NCBI RefSeq assembly: GCF_034676705.1
Contig: NZ_JAUCBS010000013.1
Location: forward strand, 2,646,501 to 2,710,500
DNA: 64,000 nucleotides
Source: Gemmobacter sp.
GTDB lineage: Bacteria > Pseudomonadota > Alphaproteobacteria > Rhodobacterales > Rhodobacteraceae
Direction of reading: 5' to 3'
Below the pieces are notes generated by a model. That model saw only the letters and a list, made by a program, of their open reading frames with translations, was not told the origin of the DNA and ran no database searches. Shown one piece after another: positions 26,274 to 35,128 of the stretch (position 1 is the stretch's first letter; every line of letters begins with the position of its first letter). The translations under genes and the position numbers were made by a program.

Positions 26274-27650
26274 TCAAGCCCCGGGGCCGCGCAGGCTGTC
26301 CAGCGTGGCGATCTGATCGGGGCGGTGGTCGGGCAGCGGGTGCAGGATGCGGGCATCGGCCAGCCACAGCCCGGCCTTGCGGCGGGGGGCCGGTTCGGCG
26401 GATTGGTAGGCCAGGCGGAACAGCCGGACGGGCGGCAGTTCGCGCACCGGGCCGAAGCGCGCGGTGGCATGGGCGCGGATCCAGCGGGCCAGGTCGGCCA
26501 GATCCTCGGGCGGCAGGCCATCGGTGGTGCGGGCGACCGGGACCAGCGCATTGCCTGCGCGCAGGGCAAAGGTCAGGGCGGCGATGCCCTGCCCGCCGGG
26601 CGACAGTTCGGCATGGACCAGAACCGCGTCGATCCGGCGCAGGGGGGCGGGCCAGTGGTGCCAGGGATCGGCCGGGGCCGCCGTGCCGGGGCGCAACCAC
26701 AGGCCAGAGGCGGTGCGGTGGTGGTCCAGCGCGGGCCAGTCGGGGGCGGCGATCCGCGGGACGGGGGCCAGCAGGCCGGCGCAGATCTGTGACAGGCGGT
26801 CGTGGCGCCGGGCATAGGGGGCATCGGCCCCCTGCCCGTCCAGCAGGTCCAGCGCCTGCACGGCGCCAGGGGGGCCGGCAAGTTCCAGCACCGTGGCGTC
26901 GGGCAGCCGGTGCAGCAGCGGGTGCAGGTCGGGGCGGGTGTCGGTCAGCAGGTGGCCATCCTCGGCCCAGATCTGCCCCTGCCCGTCGCGGCGGATCAGG
27001 TGCAGGCGGGGGCCGCCGGGCGGGCGGATGGCCAGCCAGCCGGCCGCCGCGCCCGTCGGGCCGGCAAAGGGGCGGAGCGCCGCAAAGGCGCGCGGCCCGT
27101 GCGGCGTGCTCTGGGCACTGGTCAGGGGGGCAATCCCATCGGACAGGCGCCAGCCTGCCAGCCGCAGCTGGATCGCAGCCGGATCGGCCCCGAAGGCGTC
27201 GGCCAGCGCGCGGGCGATGACCGGGGCGGGCAGCGTGGTGCGGAATGTGCCGGTGGCCAGCCGGATCAGCACCAGCCGCGCCGGGGGCGGCAGCGGGGCG
27301 AGCAGGGCCAGCACCCCATCGGCATCGGCGCCTGCCAGCCGGTCGGCCAGGCCCGCCAGCGGCAGCTCGCCCTGCGGGTCGGGCCATGGCAGCAGGTTGG
27401 CGATGGCCTCGGCCACGCTGCCGGCCACGGCGGCGCTGTCATCGAACAGCCAGTCGGGGATGCCGGCCTGCCGGCAGGCGGCAGCGCGCAGGGCGGCCGG
27501 GGTCAGGGTGCGGCGGGGCCGGGTTCCCAGCAGCAGGGCGATGGCGGCGGCGGCGTCGGGCGGCGGTGCTGCACGCAGGTAGCGCGCCAGCGGCGGGACC
27601 GGGTCGGCGGCGGTTTCCAGCGCGGCCAGCAGGGCGGCAAGGCGGATCAT
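26274..27650 (-). CDS. Catalytically degenerate ATP-dependent DNA ligase homologue
   Basis: A 458-residue protein co-linear with the bacterial 'cisplatin damage response' ATP-dependent DNA ligases. The N-terminal DNA-binding domain (LVLIRLATGTFRTTL, about 126-140) and the C-terminal OB domain (RIDAVLVHAEL, RFGPVRELPPV, ending DQIATLDSLRG) are recognisable. The adenylation domain has lost its catalytic core: the motif I KWDG region reads GWLAIRPPGG (204-213), motif III reads VLELAG, motif IV reads SGLWLRPG and motif V reads WHHWPAP, so the AMP-accepting and later lysines are gone. About 70 residues are missing. It follows the ligase-associated exonuclease gene. A structural or DNA-binding role is likely. 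Confidence 0.8.
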   Translation of the reverse strand: MIRLAALLAALETAADPVPPLARYLRAAPPPDAAAAIALLLGTRPRRTLTPAALRAAACRQAGIPDWLFDDSAAVAGSVAEAIANLLPWPDPQGELPLAGLADRLAGADADGVLALLAPLPPPARLVLIRLATGTFRTTLPAPVIARALADAFGADPAAIQLRLAGWRLSDGIAPLTSAQSTPHGPRAFAALRPFAGPTGAAAGWLAIRPPGGPRLHLIRRDGQGQIWAEDGHLLTDTRPDLHPLLHRLPDATVLELAGPPGAVQALDLLDGQGADAPYARRHDRLSQICAGLLAPVPRIAAPDWPALDHHRTASGLWLRPGTAAPADPWHHWPAPLRRIDAVLVHAELSPGGQGIAALTFALRAGNALVPVARTTDGLPPEDLADLARWIRAHATARFGPVRELPPVRLFRLAYQSAEPAPRRKAGLWLADARILHPLPDHRPDQIATLDSLRGPGA

Positions 27651-27683
27651 GTCCTGCCCGCCGTGGCGCCCTTGGCGGGCCGC

Positions 27684-27733
27684 CGGGAGGGCCGTCTGCC
27701 CTCCCGGACCCACCCGAGGGTATTTGGGGCAAG
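27684..27733 (+). repeat. Dispersed hairpin-tail repeat, copy 7
   Basis: GGGAGGGCCGTCTGCCCTCCC hairpin region, then ACCCACCCGAGGGTATTTGG and GGCAAGATGAT. It lies in the 91-base gap between the exonuclease stop and the ligase-homologue start, an unusual place for a plus-oriented copy. Confidence 0.65.
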
Positions 27734-27741
27734 ATGATGGA

Positions 27742-28692
27742 TCATCGGGAGGCGGTGGGAAGGGGGGAGGCATCGAAGCCCTGGGTGCAGAGCCAGCGGG
27801 CGAAGGAGTGGTCGTAGCCATGGGTGGTCAGCACGCGGCTGGCGCCGGTGGCGCGGATGGCGGCGTTCAGGCCCGGCCAGTCGGCATGATCGGAAAGCGC
27901 AAAGCCCGCCCCGCCCCGCCGCGTGCCGCGCAGGGCCATCCAGCCCGAGGCCATGGCGCTGCGGCTGCGCACCGGCAGGGCGGCCTGCGGCGCGGCGATC
28001 AGCAGGGTTCCGGGCGGCGGATCGGTGCCATCCCAGACCCGGACGGCCGGCAGCGGATACCCCGCCGTTGCCAGCGCCGTGGTGGCGGCAGCGGCCGCCG
28101 GGTGCAGCAGGATCGGCCCCGGGCCGGTGCCTGCCAGCAAATGCAGCAGGCGCTGCGCCTTGCCCAGCGAATAGGCCGCGATGGCAGCCGTCAGGCCATC
28201 GTCGGCCGCCTGCTGCCACCAGTCGCGGATCTGCGTCGCGATGGCGGCCTGCGGCGCCCAGCGGAACACCGGCAGGCCAAAGGTGCATTCGGTGACGAAG
28301 CCATGGCAGGGCACCGGCTCGAACGGTTCGGCCAGCCCGTCATCCTCGGTCTTGTAATCGCCCGAGATCACCCAGACCTCGCCTGCAACCTCGACCCGCA
28401 CCTGCGCCGCGCCCGGCAGGTGGCCCGAGGGATGAAGGCTGACCGTCGCATCCCCGATCCGCAGCGGCTGGCCGAAGGGCAGTTCCTGCACCTGCACCCG
28501 GCCCAGCCGCTGGCGCAGCATCACCGCCGTGCCGGGGGTGGCCAGATAGGCGGCGGCGCCGGGACGGGCATGGTCGGAATGCGCATGGGTGACAACGGCC
28601 AGCGCCACCTTGCCCGAGGGATCGACATGAAAGCCGCCCGCCGGGCAGCCAAGGCCGCGGGCATCGGGAACAAGGACGGGATCGCGCGCCAT
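27742..28692 (-). CDS. Ligase-associated DNA exonuclease (MBL fold)
   Basis: A 316-residue metallo-beta-lactamase/beta-CASP-like nuclease of the type found beside bacterial ATP-dependent ligases. Metal ligands are in THAHSDH (H36, H38, D40, H41), with LHPSGHLPGA, SGDYKTEDDG, a TECTFGLP motif and a final TTHGYDH. It would process 3' or flap ends in DNA repair. The ATG at 28692 gives MARDPVLVPDARG, the expected start. The companion DEXH helicase is not in the window, and the adjacent ligase homologue is catalytically degenerate. Confidence 0.9.
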   Translation of the reverse strand: MARDPVLVPDARGLGCPAGGFHVDPSGKVALAVVTHAHSDHARPGAAAYLATPGTAVMLRQRLGRVQVQELPFGQPLRIGDATVSLHPSGHLPGAAQVRVEVAGEVWVISGDYKTEDDGLAEPFEPVPCHGFVTECTFGLPVFRWAPQAAIATQIRDWWQQAADDGLTAAIAAYSLGKAQRLLHLLAGTGPGPILLHPAAAAATTALATAGYPLPAVRVWDGTDPPPGTLLIAAPQAALPVRSRSAMASGWMALRGTRRGGAGFALSDHADWPGLNAAIRATGASRVLTTHGYDHSFARWLCTQGFDASPLPTASR

Positions 28693-28955
28693 GGGCCGAA
28701 GTCTAGCCGTGCCGGGACGAAAAGGGAACATGCGCAGGCGCCGCCCCGCTGCCGCTTTTTTCCGCGCCGCAAGCCGGAATGAGCGGGAATCTGCCACCTG
28801 CATGGGCGGCAGGCCAGGGCGGCCGGGGGATGGATCGGCCACCCTGCCCAAAAAACAGGCATATGCCAGAAACACAATCGACCGCCCTGCTCAGGGGGCT
28901 TGTCCTTTCGCCGCGCGTGGTGGTTGACTGGGGGCAAGCGTGCATAGGGGGCATC

Positions 28956-30368
28956 GTGGCCGAGTTCTTCAACGAAATGTTCCAGTCGGGGCGGGTGCGC
29001 CCGCCCTATGCCCGGCTTCAGGACTGGGTGGCGGCGATGCCCGCCGAATTGCGCCAGATGAAACAGGCCGAGGCAGAAGAACTGTTCCGCCGCATCGGCA
29101 TCACCTTTGCCGTCTATGGCGAAGGCGGCGACCCCGACCGGCTGATCCCGTTCGACATGTTCCCGCGCGTCTTCACCAACCAGGAATGGACCCGGCTGGA
29201 ACGCGGCATCAAGCAGCGGGCGCGGGCGCTGAACGCCTTTCTGGCCGATGTCTACAGCCGGGGCGAAATCGTGCGCGCGGGTCGCATTCCGGCGCGGCTG
29301 GTCTATTGCAACGAGGCCTATGAAAAGGCCGTCGCCGGCATCCGCCCGCCGAAAGGTGTGTTCAGCCATATCGTCGGCATCGACCTGGTGCGCACCGGGC
29401 CGGACGAATTCCATGTGCTGGAGGACAATTGCCGCACGCCCTCGGGCGTGTCCTACATGCTGGAAAACCGCGAGATCATGATGCGGATGTTCCCCGACAT
29501 CTTCCGGGAAAACCGCATCCAGCCGGTGGACAACTACCCCGAGGCGCTGCGGCGCACCCTGGCCTCGGTCGCGCCGCAGAAATGCGACCACGAGCCGAAC
29601 GTGGCGATCCTGACGCCCGGGCATTTCAACAGCGCCTATTACGAACACAGCTTCCTGGCCGACCTGATGGGGGTCGAACTGGTCGAGGGGCAGGATCTGT
29701 TCGTGGATGGCGAATTCGTCTGGATGCGCACCACCGAAGGCCCGAAGAAGGTGGATGTGATCTATCGCCGGATCGACGACAGCTTTCTGGATCCGCTGTG
29801 CTTCCGGCCCGATTCCATGCTGGGCGTGCCGGGGCTGATGGATGTGTACCGCTCGGGCGGGGTCAGCATCTGTTCGGCGCCGGGGGCGGGGGTGGCCGAC
29901 GACAAGGCGGTCTATACCTATGTGCCCGAGATGATCCGGTTCTATCTGGGCGAAGAACCGATCCTGCAGAACGTGCCGACCTGGCAGTGCCAGAAGGCGG
30001 ACGACCTGAAATACGTGCTGGAAAACCTGGGCGAGCTGGTGGTGAAGGAGGTGCATGGCTCGGGCGGCTACGGGATGCTGGTGGGGCCGAAATCCACCAC
30101 CGAGCAGATCGAGGCGTTCCGCCACCGCATCATCGAAGACCCGGACAACTACATCGCGCAGCCGACGCTGGCACTGTCCACCGTGCCGACCTTTGTCGAG
30201 GAAGGCGTGGCGCCGCGCCATGTGGATTTGCGGCCCTATTGCCTGGTGGGAGAACGGATCGAGCTGGTGCCGGGCGGGCTGACGCGAGTGGCGCTGCGCG
30301 AAGGGTCGCTGGTGGTGAATTCCTCGCAGGGCGGGGGGGTGAAGGATACATGGGTGCTGGCGGAATGA
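28956..30368 (+). CDS. Circularly permuted type-2 ATP-grasp protein
   Basis: First gene of the Anbu operon. The 470 residues (from the GTG at 28956, after AGGGGG) match the usual family length, and homologues typically start just before FFNEMF. ATP-grasp motifs include EDNCRTPSGVSYMLENRE, VDVIYRRIDDSFLDP, VVKEVHGSGGYGMLVGP and HVDLRPYC. Family members are thought to form amide or peptide-like bonds. An ATG at 28863 would extend the protein by 31 residues. Transcription starts divergently from the exonuclease gene. Confidence 0.88.
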   Translation: MAEFFNEMFQSGRVRPPYARLQDWVAAMPAELRQMKQAEAEELFRRIGITFAVYGEGGDPDRLIPFDMFPRVFTNQEWTRLERGIKQRARALNAFLADVYSRGEIVRAGRIPARLVYCNEAYEKAVAGIRPPKGVFSHIVGIDLVRTGPDEFHVLEDNCRTPSGVSYMLENREIMMRMFPDIFRENRIQPVDNYPEALRRTLASVAPQKCDHEPNVAILTPGHFNSAYYEHSFLADLMGVELVEGQDLFVDGEFVWMRTTEGPKKVDVIYRRIDDSFLDPLCFRPDSMLGVPGLMDVYRSGGVSICSAPGAGVADDKAVYTYVPEMIRFYLGEEPILQNVPTWQCQKADDLKYVLENLGELVVKEVHGSGGYGMLVGPKSTTEQIEAFRHRIIEDPDNYIAQPTLALSTVPTFVEEGVAPRHVDLRPYCLVGERIELVPGGLTRVALREGSLVVNSSQGGGVKDTWVLAE

Positions 30369-30403
30369 AGCGGGGATCGTGGAGCCTGTGGCTGGTGCCG
30401 AAG

Positions 30404-30457
30404 CCGGGGGTTTCACACCCCCGGACCCCCGTGGGGTATTTGGAAAAAGGCAAAGAG
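30404..30457 (+). repeat. Dispersed hairpin-tail repeat, copy 8
   Basis: GGGGGTTTCACACCCCC hairpin, then GGACCCCCGTGGGGTATTTGG and AAAAAGGCAAAGAGG. It lies inside the Anbu operon between the ATP-grasp and alpha-E genes, where it could lower downstream expression. Confidence 0.75.
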
Positions 30458-30552
30458 GGGAGACACGCAGGCGGCAACGCAGCCGTGCGGCCGGGGGTAG
30501 CCGGAGCGTGGGGGTGCGGGGCAAGGCGCCGGCCCGGGGCGGAGGGCGCGGC

Positions 30553-31506
30553 ATGCTGAGCCGGACGGCCGACAACCTGTACTGGCTGGCGCGCTACATG
30601 GAGCGGGCCGAGACGGCGGCGCGGCTCTTGGAGGTGGGGGCGCGGATCGCGCTGTTGCCCAATGCCGTGCAGGGCTATCGCAACGAATGGGATGCGCTGT
30701 TGCAGGCCGGGGGCAGCGCCGATGCCTTTGCGCGCAAATACGGCGATGCCGTGCAGCGCAACATCGAAAGCCATCTGTTCTTTGACCGCGACAACCCGTC
30801 GTCGGTGGCCAGTTGCATCACCCGCGCGCGCGAGAACGGGCGCATCGTGCGCACGGCGCTGTCGGTGCAGGTCTGGGATGCGCTGAACACCGCGTTTCAG
30901 GAATTGCGCCAGCTGGAGCGCACGCCGCGCAGCGACCTGTCGCTGTTCACGCTGACCGAATGGACGATGCGCCATGCCTCGATGGTGCGGGGCGCCATCG
31001 ACGCCACCTTGCTGCGCAACGACGGGCACGATTTCCTGAACCTGGGGTTCTTTCTGGAGCGCGCCGACAACACCGCGCGGCTGCTGGACGTGAAGTATTA
31101 CGTGCTGCTGCCGCGGGCGGATTTCGTGGGATCGGGGCTGGACAACTACCAGTGGACCACGCTGTTGCGGGCCATGTCGTCGCACCGGGCGTTCCACTGG
31201 GCCTATGGCGGCGAGGTGACGGCGGCGAAGATCGCGCATTTCCTGATCCTGAACAGCCAGTGCCCGCGGTCGCTGATCACCTGCGTCGAGGGGCTGGTGC
31301 TGCATCTGGACCGGCTGGCCCGGCGCTATCACCGGGCGGGGCCGGCGCAGCAGGTGGGCCGGGGCGTGCTGGGCGAACTGGCCGACATGAAGGTCGAGGA
31401 CATCTTCGAGGAAGGCATGCACGAATTCCTGACCCGCTTCATCGGCGAGATGTCGGGCATCGCCCAGACCATCCACGAGGCCTATCTGAGCGGGGATGCG
31501 CGATGA
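30553..31506 (+). CDS. Alpha-E domain-containing protein (DUF403)
   Basis: A 317-residue all-helical protein opening MLSRTADNLYWLARYMERAE, the hallmark of the alpha-E family. It contains repeated helical segments such as NLGFFLERADNTARLLDVKYY and CPRSLITCVEGL. Its biochemical role is unknown; it always travels with the permuted ATP-grasp and a transglutaminase. The ATG at 30553 has GGAGGG upstream. The stop overlaps the transglutaminase start by four bases (ATGA). Confidence 0.93.
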   Translation: MLSRTADNLYWLARYMERAETAARLLEVGARIALLPNAVQGYRNEWDALLQAGGSADAFARKYGDAVQRNIESHLFFDRDNPSSVASCITRARENGRIVRTALSVQVWDALNTAFQELRQLERTPRSDLSLFTLTEWTMRHASMVRGAIDATLLRNDGHDFLNLGFFLERADNTARLLDVKYYVLLPRADFVGSGLDNYQWTTLLRAMSSHRAFHWAYGGEVTAAKIAHFLILNSQCPRSLITCVEGLVLHLDRLARRYHRAGPAQQVGRGVLGELADMKVEDIFEEGMHEFLTRFIGEMSGIAQTIHEAYLSGDAR

Positions 31507-32327
31507 GGCTGGCGGTCGAACATGTGACGGTCTACCGCTATGACCAGCCGGTGCGCGCGGCGGTGCAAAGCCACCGGCTGACGCCTTCGGCCTGTGACGG
31601 CCAGCGGGTGGAGGCCTGGGAGGTCACGGTGACGGGCGGCCAGCCGGGCGGCGGGTTCCGCGACGGGGCGGGCGACTGGATTCAGGGCTGGACGGTGGCG
31701 GGGCCGGTTGCGGAAATCACCGTGACGGTGAAGGGCGTGGTGGAAACCCGCGATCTGGCCGGCGTGCTGCGCGGGCACCGCGAAAGCGTGTCGCCCATGG
31801 CCTATCTGCGCGAAACCGCGCCGACCCGGGCCGATGCGGCGCTGACCGCGCTTGCCCGCTCGGTCGAGGCGGAAGGGCAGCTGGCGCTGGCCCATGGACT
31901 GGCCGCCATCGTGGCCGATGCCATCGCCTATGTGCCCGGCACCACCGATGCCCAGACCACCGCCGCCGAGGCGCTGGCGCGGGGCGAAGGCGTGTGCCAG
32001 GACCACGCCCATGCGCTGATCGCCTGCGCGCGCGACCGGGGGATGCCGGGGCGCTATGTCTCGGGCTATCTGCTGGCCGATGCCGAGGGGCGCGCGCATG
32101 AGGCGGCGCATGCCTGGGCGGAACTGTGGGTCGAAGGATTGGGCTGGGTGGGCTTTGACCCGGCGAACCGCTGCTGCCCGGACGAACGCTATATCCGCCT
32201 GGGGTCGGGGTTCGATGCCCGCGATGCCGCGCCGATCCGCGGCATTGCCCGTGGCCCCGGCGAGGAACGCATGGATGTGCGCGTTGCCGTGCAGGCGGTT
32301 CAGGCCCAGCAGAATTCGCAGCAATAG
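31503..32327 (+). CDS. Transglutaminase-like cysteine peptidase
   Basis: A 274-residue protein with an N-terminal beta domain (MRLAVEHVTVYRYDQPV) and a transglutaminase/protease core. The catalytic triad is visible as C165 in GEGVCQDHAHA, H203 in AAHAWAELW and D219 in GFDPANR. It probably hydrolyses or forms amide bonds on a product of the ATP-grasp and alpha-E partners. It is translationally coupled to the alpha-E gene. Confidence 0.93.
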   Translation: MRLAVEHVTVYRYDQPVRAAVQSHRLTPSACDGQRVEAWEVTVTGGQPGGGFRDGAGDWIQGWTVAGPVAEITVTVKGVVETRDLAGVLRGHRESVSPMAYLRETAPTRADAALTALARSVEAEGQLALAHGLAAIVADAIAYVPGTTDAQTTAAEALARGEGVCQDHAHALIACARDRGMPGRYVSGYLLADAEGRAHEAAHAWAELWVEGLGWVGFDPANRCCPDERYIRLGSGFDARDAAPIRGIARGPGEERMDVRVAVQAVQAQQNSQQ

Positions 32328-32453
32328 CCGGTCGGCACGGCTGCAACAGCGCAGGTATTTCGGTGACGGGCGCCCCTCTGCGCCCTGCCCTGGTTTGCCG
32401 CGCTGCGGAAATGCCGCTAGCCTTGGTATCGGAACAGAATCGGATTTGTGACG

Positions 32454-33179
32454 ATGACCTACTGCGTGGGCCTGCTGCTGAATGACGGAATGGTGCTGCT
32501 GTCGGACACGCGCACCAATGCCGGGCTCGACAATATCGCGACCTATCGCAAGATGTTCACCTTCGAGGTGCCGGGCGAACGGGTGATCGTGGTGATGACC
32601 GCCGGCAGCCTGTCGGTGACGCAGACCACCATCGCGCGGCTGCGCGACATGAACGATTCGCCCGAAGCGAACGAGACGAACTGCATCCTCAAGGCGCCCA
32701 CCATGCTGGCGGTGGCCGAAATCGTCGGATCCACCCTGGCCAGCGTGCGGGGCGAGATTCAGGAAAAGCTGTCGGCCATGGGTCAGGGCGCCAGTGCCAG
32801 CATGATCGTGGCCGGCCAGCGCAAGGGCGGGGGCATGCGGATGTTCCTGATCTATCCCGAAGGCAACTTCATCGAGGCGACCGAGGATACCCCGTTCCTG
32901 CAAATCGGCGAACACAAATACGGCAAGCCGATCCTGGACCGGGTGGTCAAGCCCGCGACCAGCCTGCTGGATGCGCAAAAGGCCGTGCTGCTGAGCATGG
33001 ATTCGACGCTGCGGTCGAACCTGTCGGTGGGGATGCCGCTGGATCTGTGCGTGATCCCCAGGGATGGGCTGACGGTGGGCATGACCCGGCGGATCGAGGC
33101 CGGCGATGCCGATTTCCGCGCCATGTCCGAAGCCTGGTCCAACGCGCTGCGCGACGGGTTCCAGAAGATCGAGATCTGA
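32454..33179 (+). CDS. Anbu proteasome-like peptidase
   Basis: Ancestral beta-subunit (Anbu) of the Ntn-hydrolase proteasome family, 241 residues. The ATG at 32454 gives MTYCVG, so removal of Met would expose the catalytic N-terminal Thr; the GTG six bases upstream would bury it and is rejected. SDTRTNAGLDNI and MTAGSLSVTQ match the core strands. Anbu forms open helical or ring assemblies of uncertain activity. It closes the four-gene set, about 125 bases after the transglutaminase. Confidence 0.93.
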   Translation: MTYCVGLLLNDGMVLLSDTRTNAGLDNIATYRKMFTFEVPGERVIVVMTAGSLSVTQTTIARLRDMNDSPEANETNCILKAPTMLAVAEIVGSTLASVRGEIQEKLSAMGQGASASMIVAGQRKGGGMRMFLIYPEGNFIEATEDTPFLQIGEHKYGKPILDRVVKPATSLLDAQKAVLLSMDSTLRSNLSVGMPLDLCVIPRDGLTVGMTRRIEAGDADFRAMSEAWSNALRDGFQKIEI

Positions 33180-33220
33180 GAACGGTCGATTTGCCCGGCA
33201 ATCGGCGCTAGGCTGCGGCC

Positions 33221-33868
33221 ATGCGCGCCCTTGCCCTTGCCCTGTCGCTGATGTTGCCCGGTGCCGGCCACGCCTGCGAGGCGGCGCTGGTGCTGGCCAT
33301 GGACGTGTCGGGATCGGTCGATCCCGGCGAATGGCGGTTGCAGGCCGACGGGCTGGCGGCCGCACTGGCCGACCGCGAGATCCGCGAGGTGCTGGTGCAG
33401 GGGCAGGTTGCCCTGGCCGTCGTGCAATGGTCGGCCATGGGGCAGCAGGCGCTGGCGATCCCGTGGCAGCGCATGCTGGATGGCGGCGCGGTGGCCCGGA
33501 TGGCGGACCGGGTGCGCCAGATGCCGCGCGCCTTTCCCGGGTCGGATACCGCCGTGGGCGAGGCGCTGGCGTTTTCGCTGGCGCAGTTCGCCGCCGTGCC
33601 CGACTGCCGGCGCAGCATCATCGACATGTCGGGCGATGGCGACGAGAACACCGGCTTCACCACCCCCGCCGCCCGCCGCGCCGCCATTGCCGCCCGCGTC
33701 GAGGTGAACGGCCTGGCAATCGAGGCGATGGGCCTGTCGATCACCAACTATTACCGGCGCTGGGTGATTACCCCGGGCGGATTCGTGGAAACCGCGCAGG
33801 GCCATCTGGACTATGCCCGCGCGATCCGCACCAAGATGCTGCGCGAACTGGCAAAGCCGTCCAGCTGA
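33221..33868 (+). CDS. DUF1194 family VWA-like secreted protein
   Basis: A 215-residue protein with a signal peptide (MRALALALSLMLPGAGHA) and a von Willebrand A-like fold. The MIDAS start is LAMDVSGSVDPGEW, and SIIDMSGDGDENTG follows near 130. It is a member of DUF1194, which is common in Rhodobacterales and has no fixed function. Probably periplasmic. Confidence 0.9.
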   Translation: MRALALALSLMLPGAGHACEAALVLAMDVSGSVDPGEWRLQADGLAAALADREIREVLVQGQVALAVVQWSAMGQQALAIPWQRMLDGGAVARMADRVRQMPRAFPGSDTAVGEALAFSLAQFAAVPDCRRSIIDMSGDGDENTGFTTPAARRAAIAARVEVNGLAIEAMGLSITNYYRRWVITPGGFVETAQGHLDYARAIRTKMLRELAKPSS

Positions 33869-34024
33869 CCGGCGGGTAGCCCGTTTTTGCCAGTGTTTCC
33901 TGGGTATTTCTGGACAGGTGAAGCCCGCTTCGGCCGTATTCTGCGCAAGCGAAAAATGGCGACCCGCCCCCTTCCATCGCGGGGCAAATCCCCTATGCTG
34001 GCCGCAATAAGACGAGGGGGCGGC

Positions 34025-34489
34025 ATGGCGCGTGGCATCGACTATGGCAATCTGATGCATCAGGCGATGCGGGGCCTGATCCGTCAGGTGCTGACCGAGG
34101 TGGCCGATCATGGCCTGCCCGGGGCGCATCATTTCTTCATCACCTTCGACACCACGCATCCCGATGTGAAGATCGCCGACTGGCTGCGCGCCCGCTATCC
34201 GGGCGAAATGACGATTGTCCTGCAACACTGGTTCGAAAACCTGATCGTCGAGGAAGACGGGTTCACCGTCACGCTGAACTTCGGCAACCAGCCGGAACCG
34301 CTGATCGTGCCGTTCGACGCGCTGCGCACCTTTGTCGATCCGTCGGTGGAATTCGGCCTGCGGTTCGAACAGCACGACGAAGAGGATGACGAGGACGACG
34401 ACGACGGGGACGGCGATGATGACGACGATCCGCCCCCCGCCCCGCGCGAGGCCGAGGTTGTCCGGCTTGACCGCTTCCGCAAGCCCTGA
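34025..34489 (+). CDS. sspB: ClpXP protease adaptor, SspB family
   Basis: Alphaproteobacterial SspB delivers ssrA-tagged and other substrates to ClpXP. The 154 residues carry the fold motifs IDYGNLMHQAMRGLIRQVL, FFITFDTTHPDVKI and MTIVLQHWFENL. A long, almost pure Asp/Glu linker (about 119-137) leads to the ClpX-binding tail REAEVVRLDRFRKP. The ATG at 34025 follows GAGGGGG. The PmtA-like gene starts two bases after its stop. Confidence 0.93.
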   Translation: MARGIDYGNLMHQAMRGLIRQVLTEVADHGLPGAHHFFITFDTTHPDVKIADWLRARYPGEMTIVLQHWFENLIVEEDGFTVTLNFGNQPEPLIVPFDALRTFVDPSVEFGLRFEQHDEEDDEDDDDGDGDDDDDPPPAPREAEVVRLDRFRKP

Positions 34490-34491
34490 GC

Positions 34492-35046
34492 ATGTTCCAG
34501 GATACCCGGCTTTTCCTGAAAGAGGCGCTGCGCAACCCGCGCATGGTGTCGGCGGTGGCGCCTTCGTCCCCCGCGCTGGCCCGGGCGATGGCCGAAGGGC
34601 TGGGGCCGCAGTCCGGCCCCGTGGTGGAATTCGGCCCCGGCACCGGCCGGCTGACCGAGGCGATCCTGGCCGCCGGCGTGCCGCCCCGCAACCTGACCCT
34701 GTTCGAGATGAGCGAGGAATTCTGCCGCCACCTGCGCCAGCGCTTTCCTGGCGTGACGGTGGTGCATGGCCCGGCGCAATCGGCCCCCGCCCATCTGGGC
34801 GCGGTGGCGGAACGGGTGATCTCGGGCCTGCCGCTACTGTCGATGCCGCACGAACTGCGCGAGGATATCGTGGGCGCCGCCTTCCGGGTGCTGGCGCCGC
34901 GCGGGATCTATGTGCAGTTCACCTATGGCCCGAAATCGCCGCTGACCCCCATGCAGCTGACCCGGCTGGGCCTGCGCATGACGCCGCACCGCCGCGTCTG
35001 GGGCAACCTGCCCCCGGCCCGGGTGCTGCATTTCAGCCGGACCTGA
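34492..35046 (+). CDS. Class I SAM-dependent methyltransferase, PmtA-like
   Basis: A 184-residue methyltransferase resembling Sinorhizobium-type phospholipid N-methyltransferases. SAM-binding motif I is VVEFGPGTGRLTEAIL, with LFEMSEEFCRHL following, and the post-motif VISGLPLLSMP is typical of PmtA. It may methylate phosphatidylethanolamine toward phosphatidylcholine, which would fit pssA and psd elsewhere in the window, but the substrate is not certain. Confidence 0.85.
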   Translation: MFQDTRLFLKEALRNPRMVSAVAPSSPALARAMAEGLGPQSGPVVEFGPGTGRLTEAILAAGVPPRNLTLFEMSEEFCRHLRQRFPGVTVVHGPAQSAPAHLGAVAERVISGLPLLSMPHELREDIVGAAFRVLAPRGIYVQFTYGPKSPLTPMQLTRLGLRMTPHRRVWGNLPPARVLHFSRT

Positions 35047-35051
35047 GGCGG

Positions 35052-35071
35052 CGGTATGCGGCGGCATACCG
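35052..35071. promoter_or_regulatory. Perfect 8-base inverted repeat upstream of fumC
   Basis: CGGTATGC and GCATACCG separated by GGCG, six bases after the methyltransferase stop and 57 bases before the fumC start. It could be a short terminator hairpin or a regulator operator for fumC; it has no T-run. Confidence 0.4.
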
Positions 35072-35128
35072 ATTGATTCCGCGCCTGCCCCGCACTAAGG
35101 AAGGCAGCGCAGCATTCAGGAGGCCCAG

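Noticed and set aside
24484..26316. A 610-codon plus-strand open frame
   Set aside because: It is antisense to cobS, pssA and psd, all well supported; Gln/His/Arg-rich shadow.
32448..32453. Anbu starting at the upstream GTG
   Set aside because: It would bury the Thr that must become N-terminal for catalysis; the ATG at 32454 gives MTYCVG.
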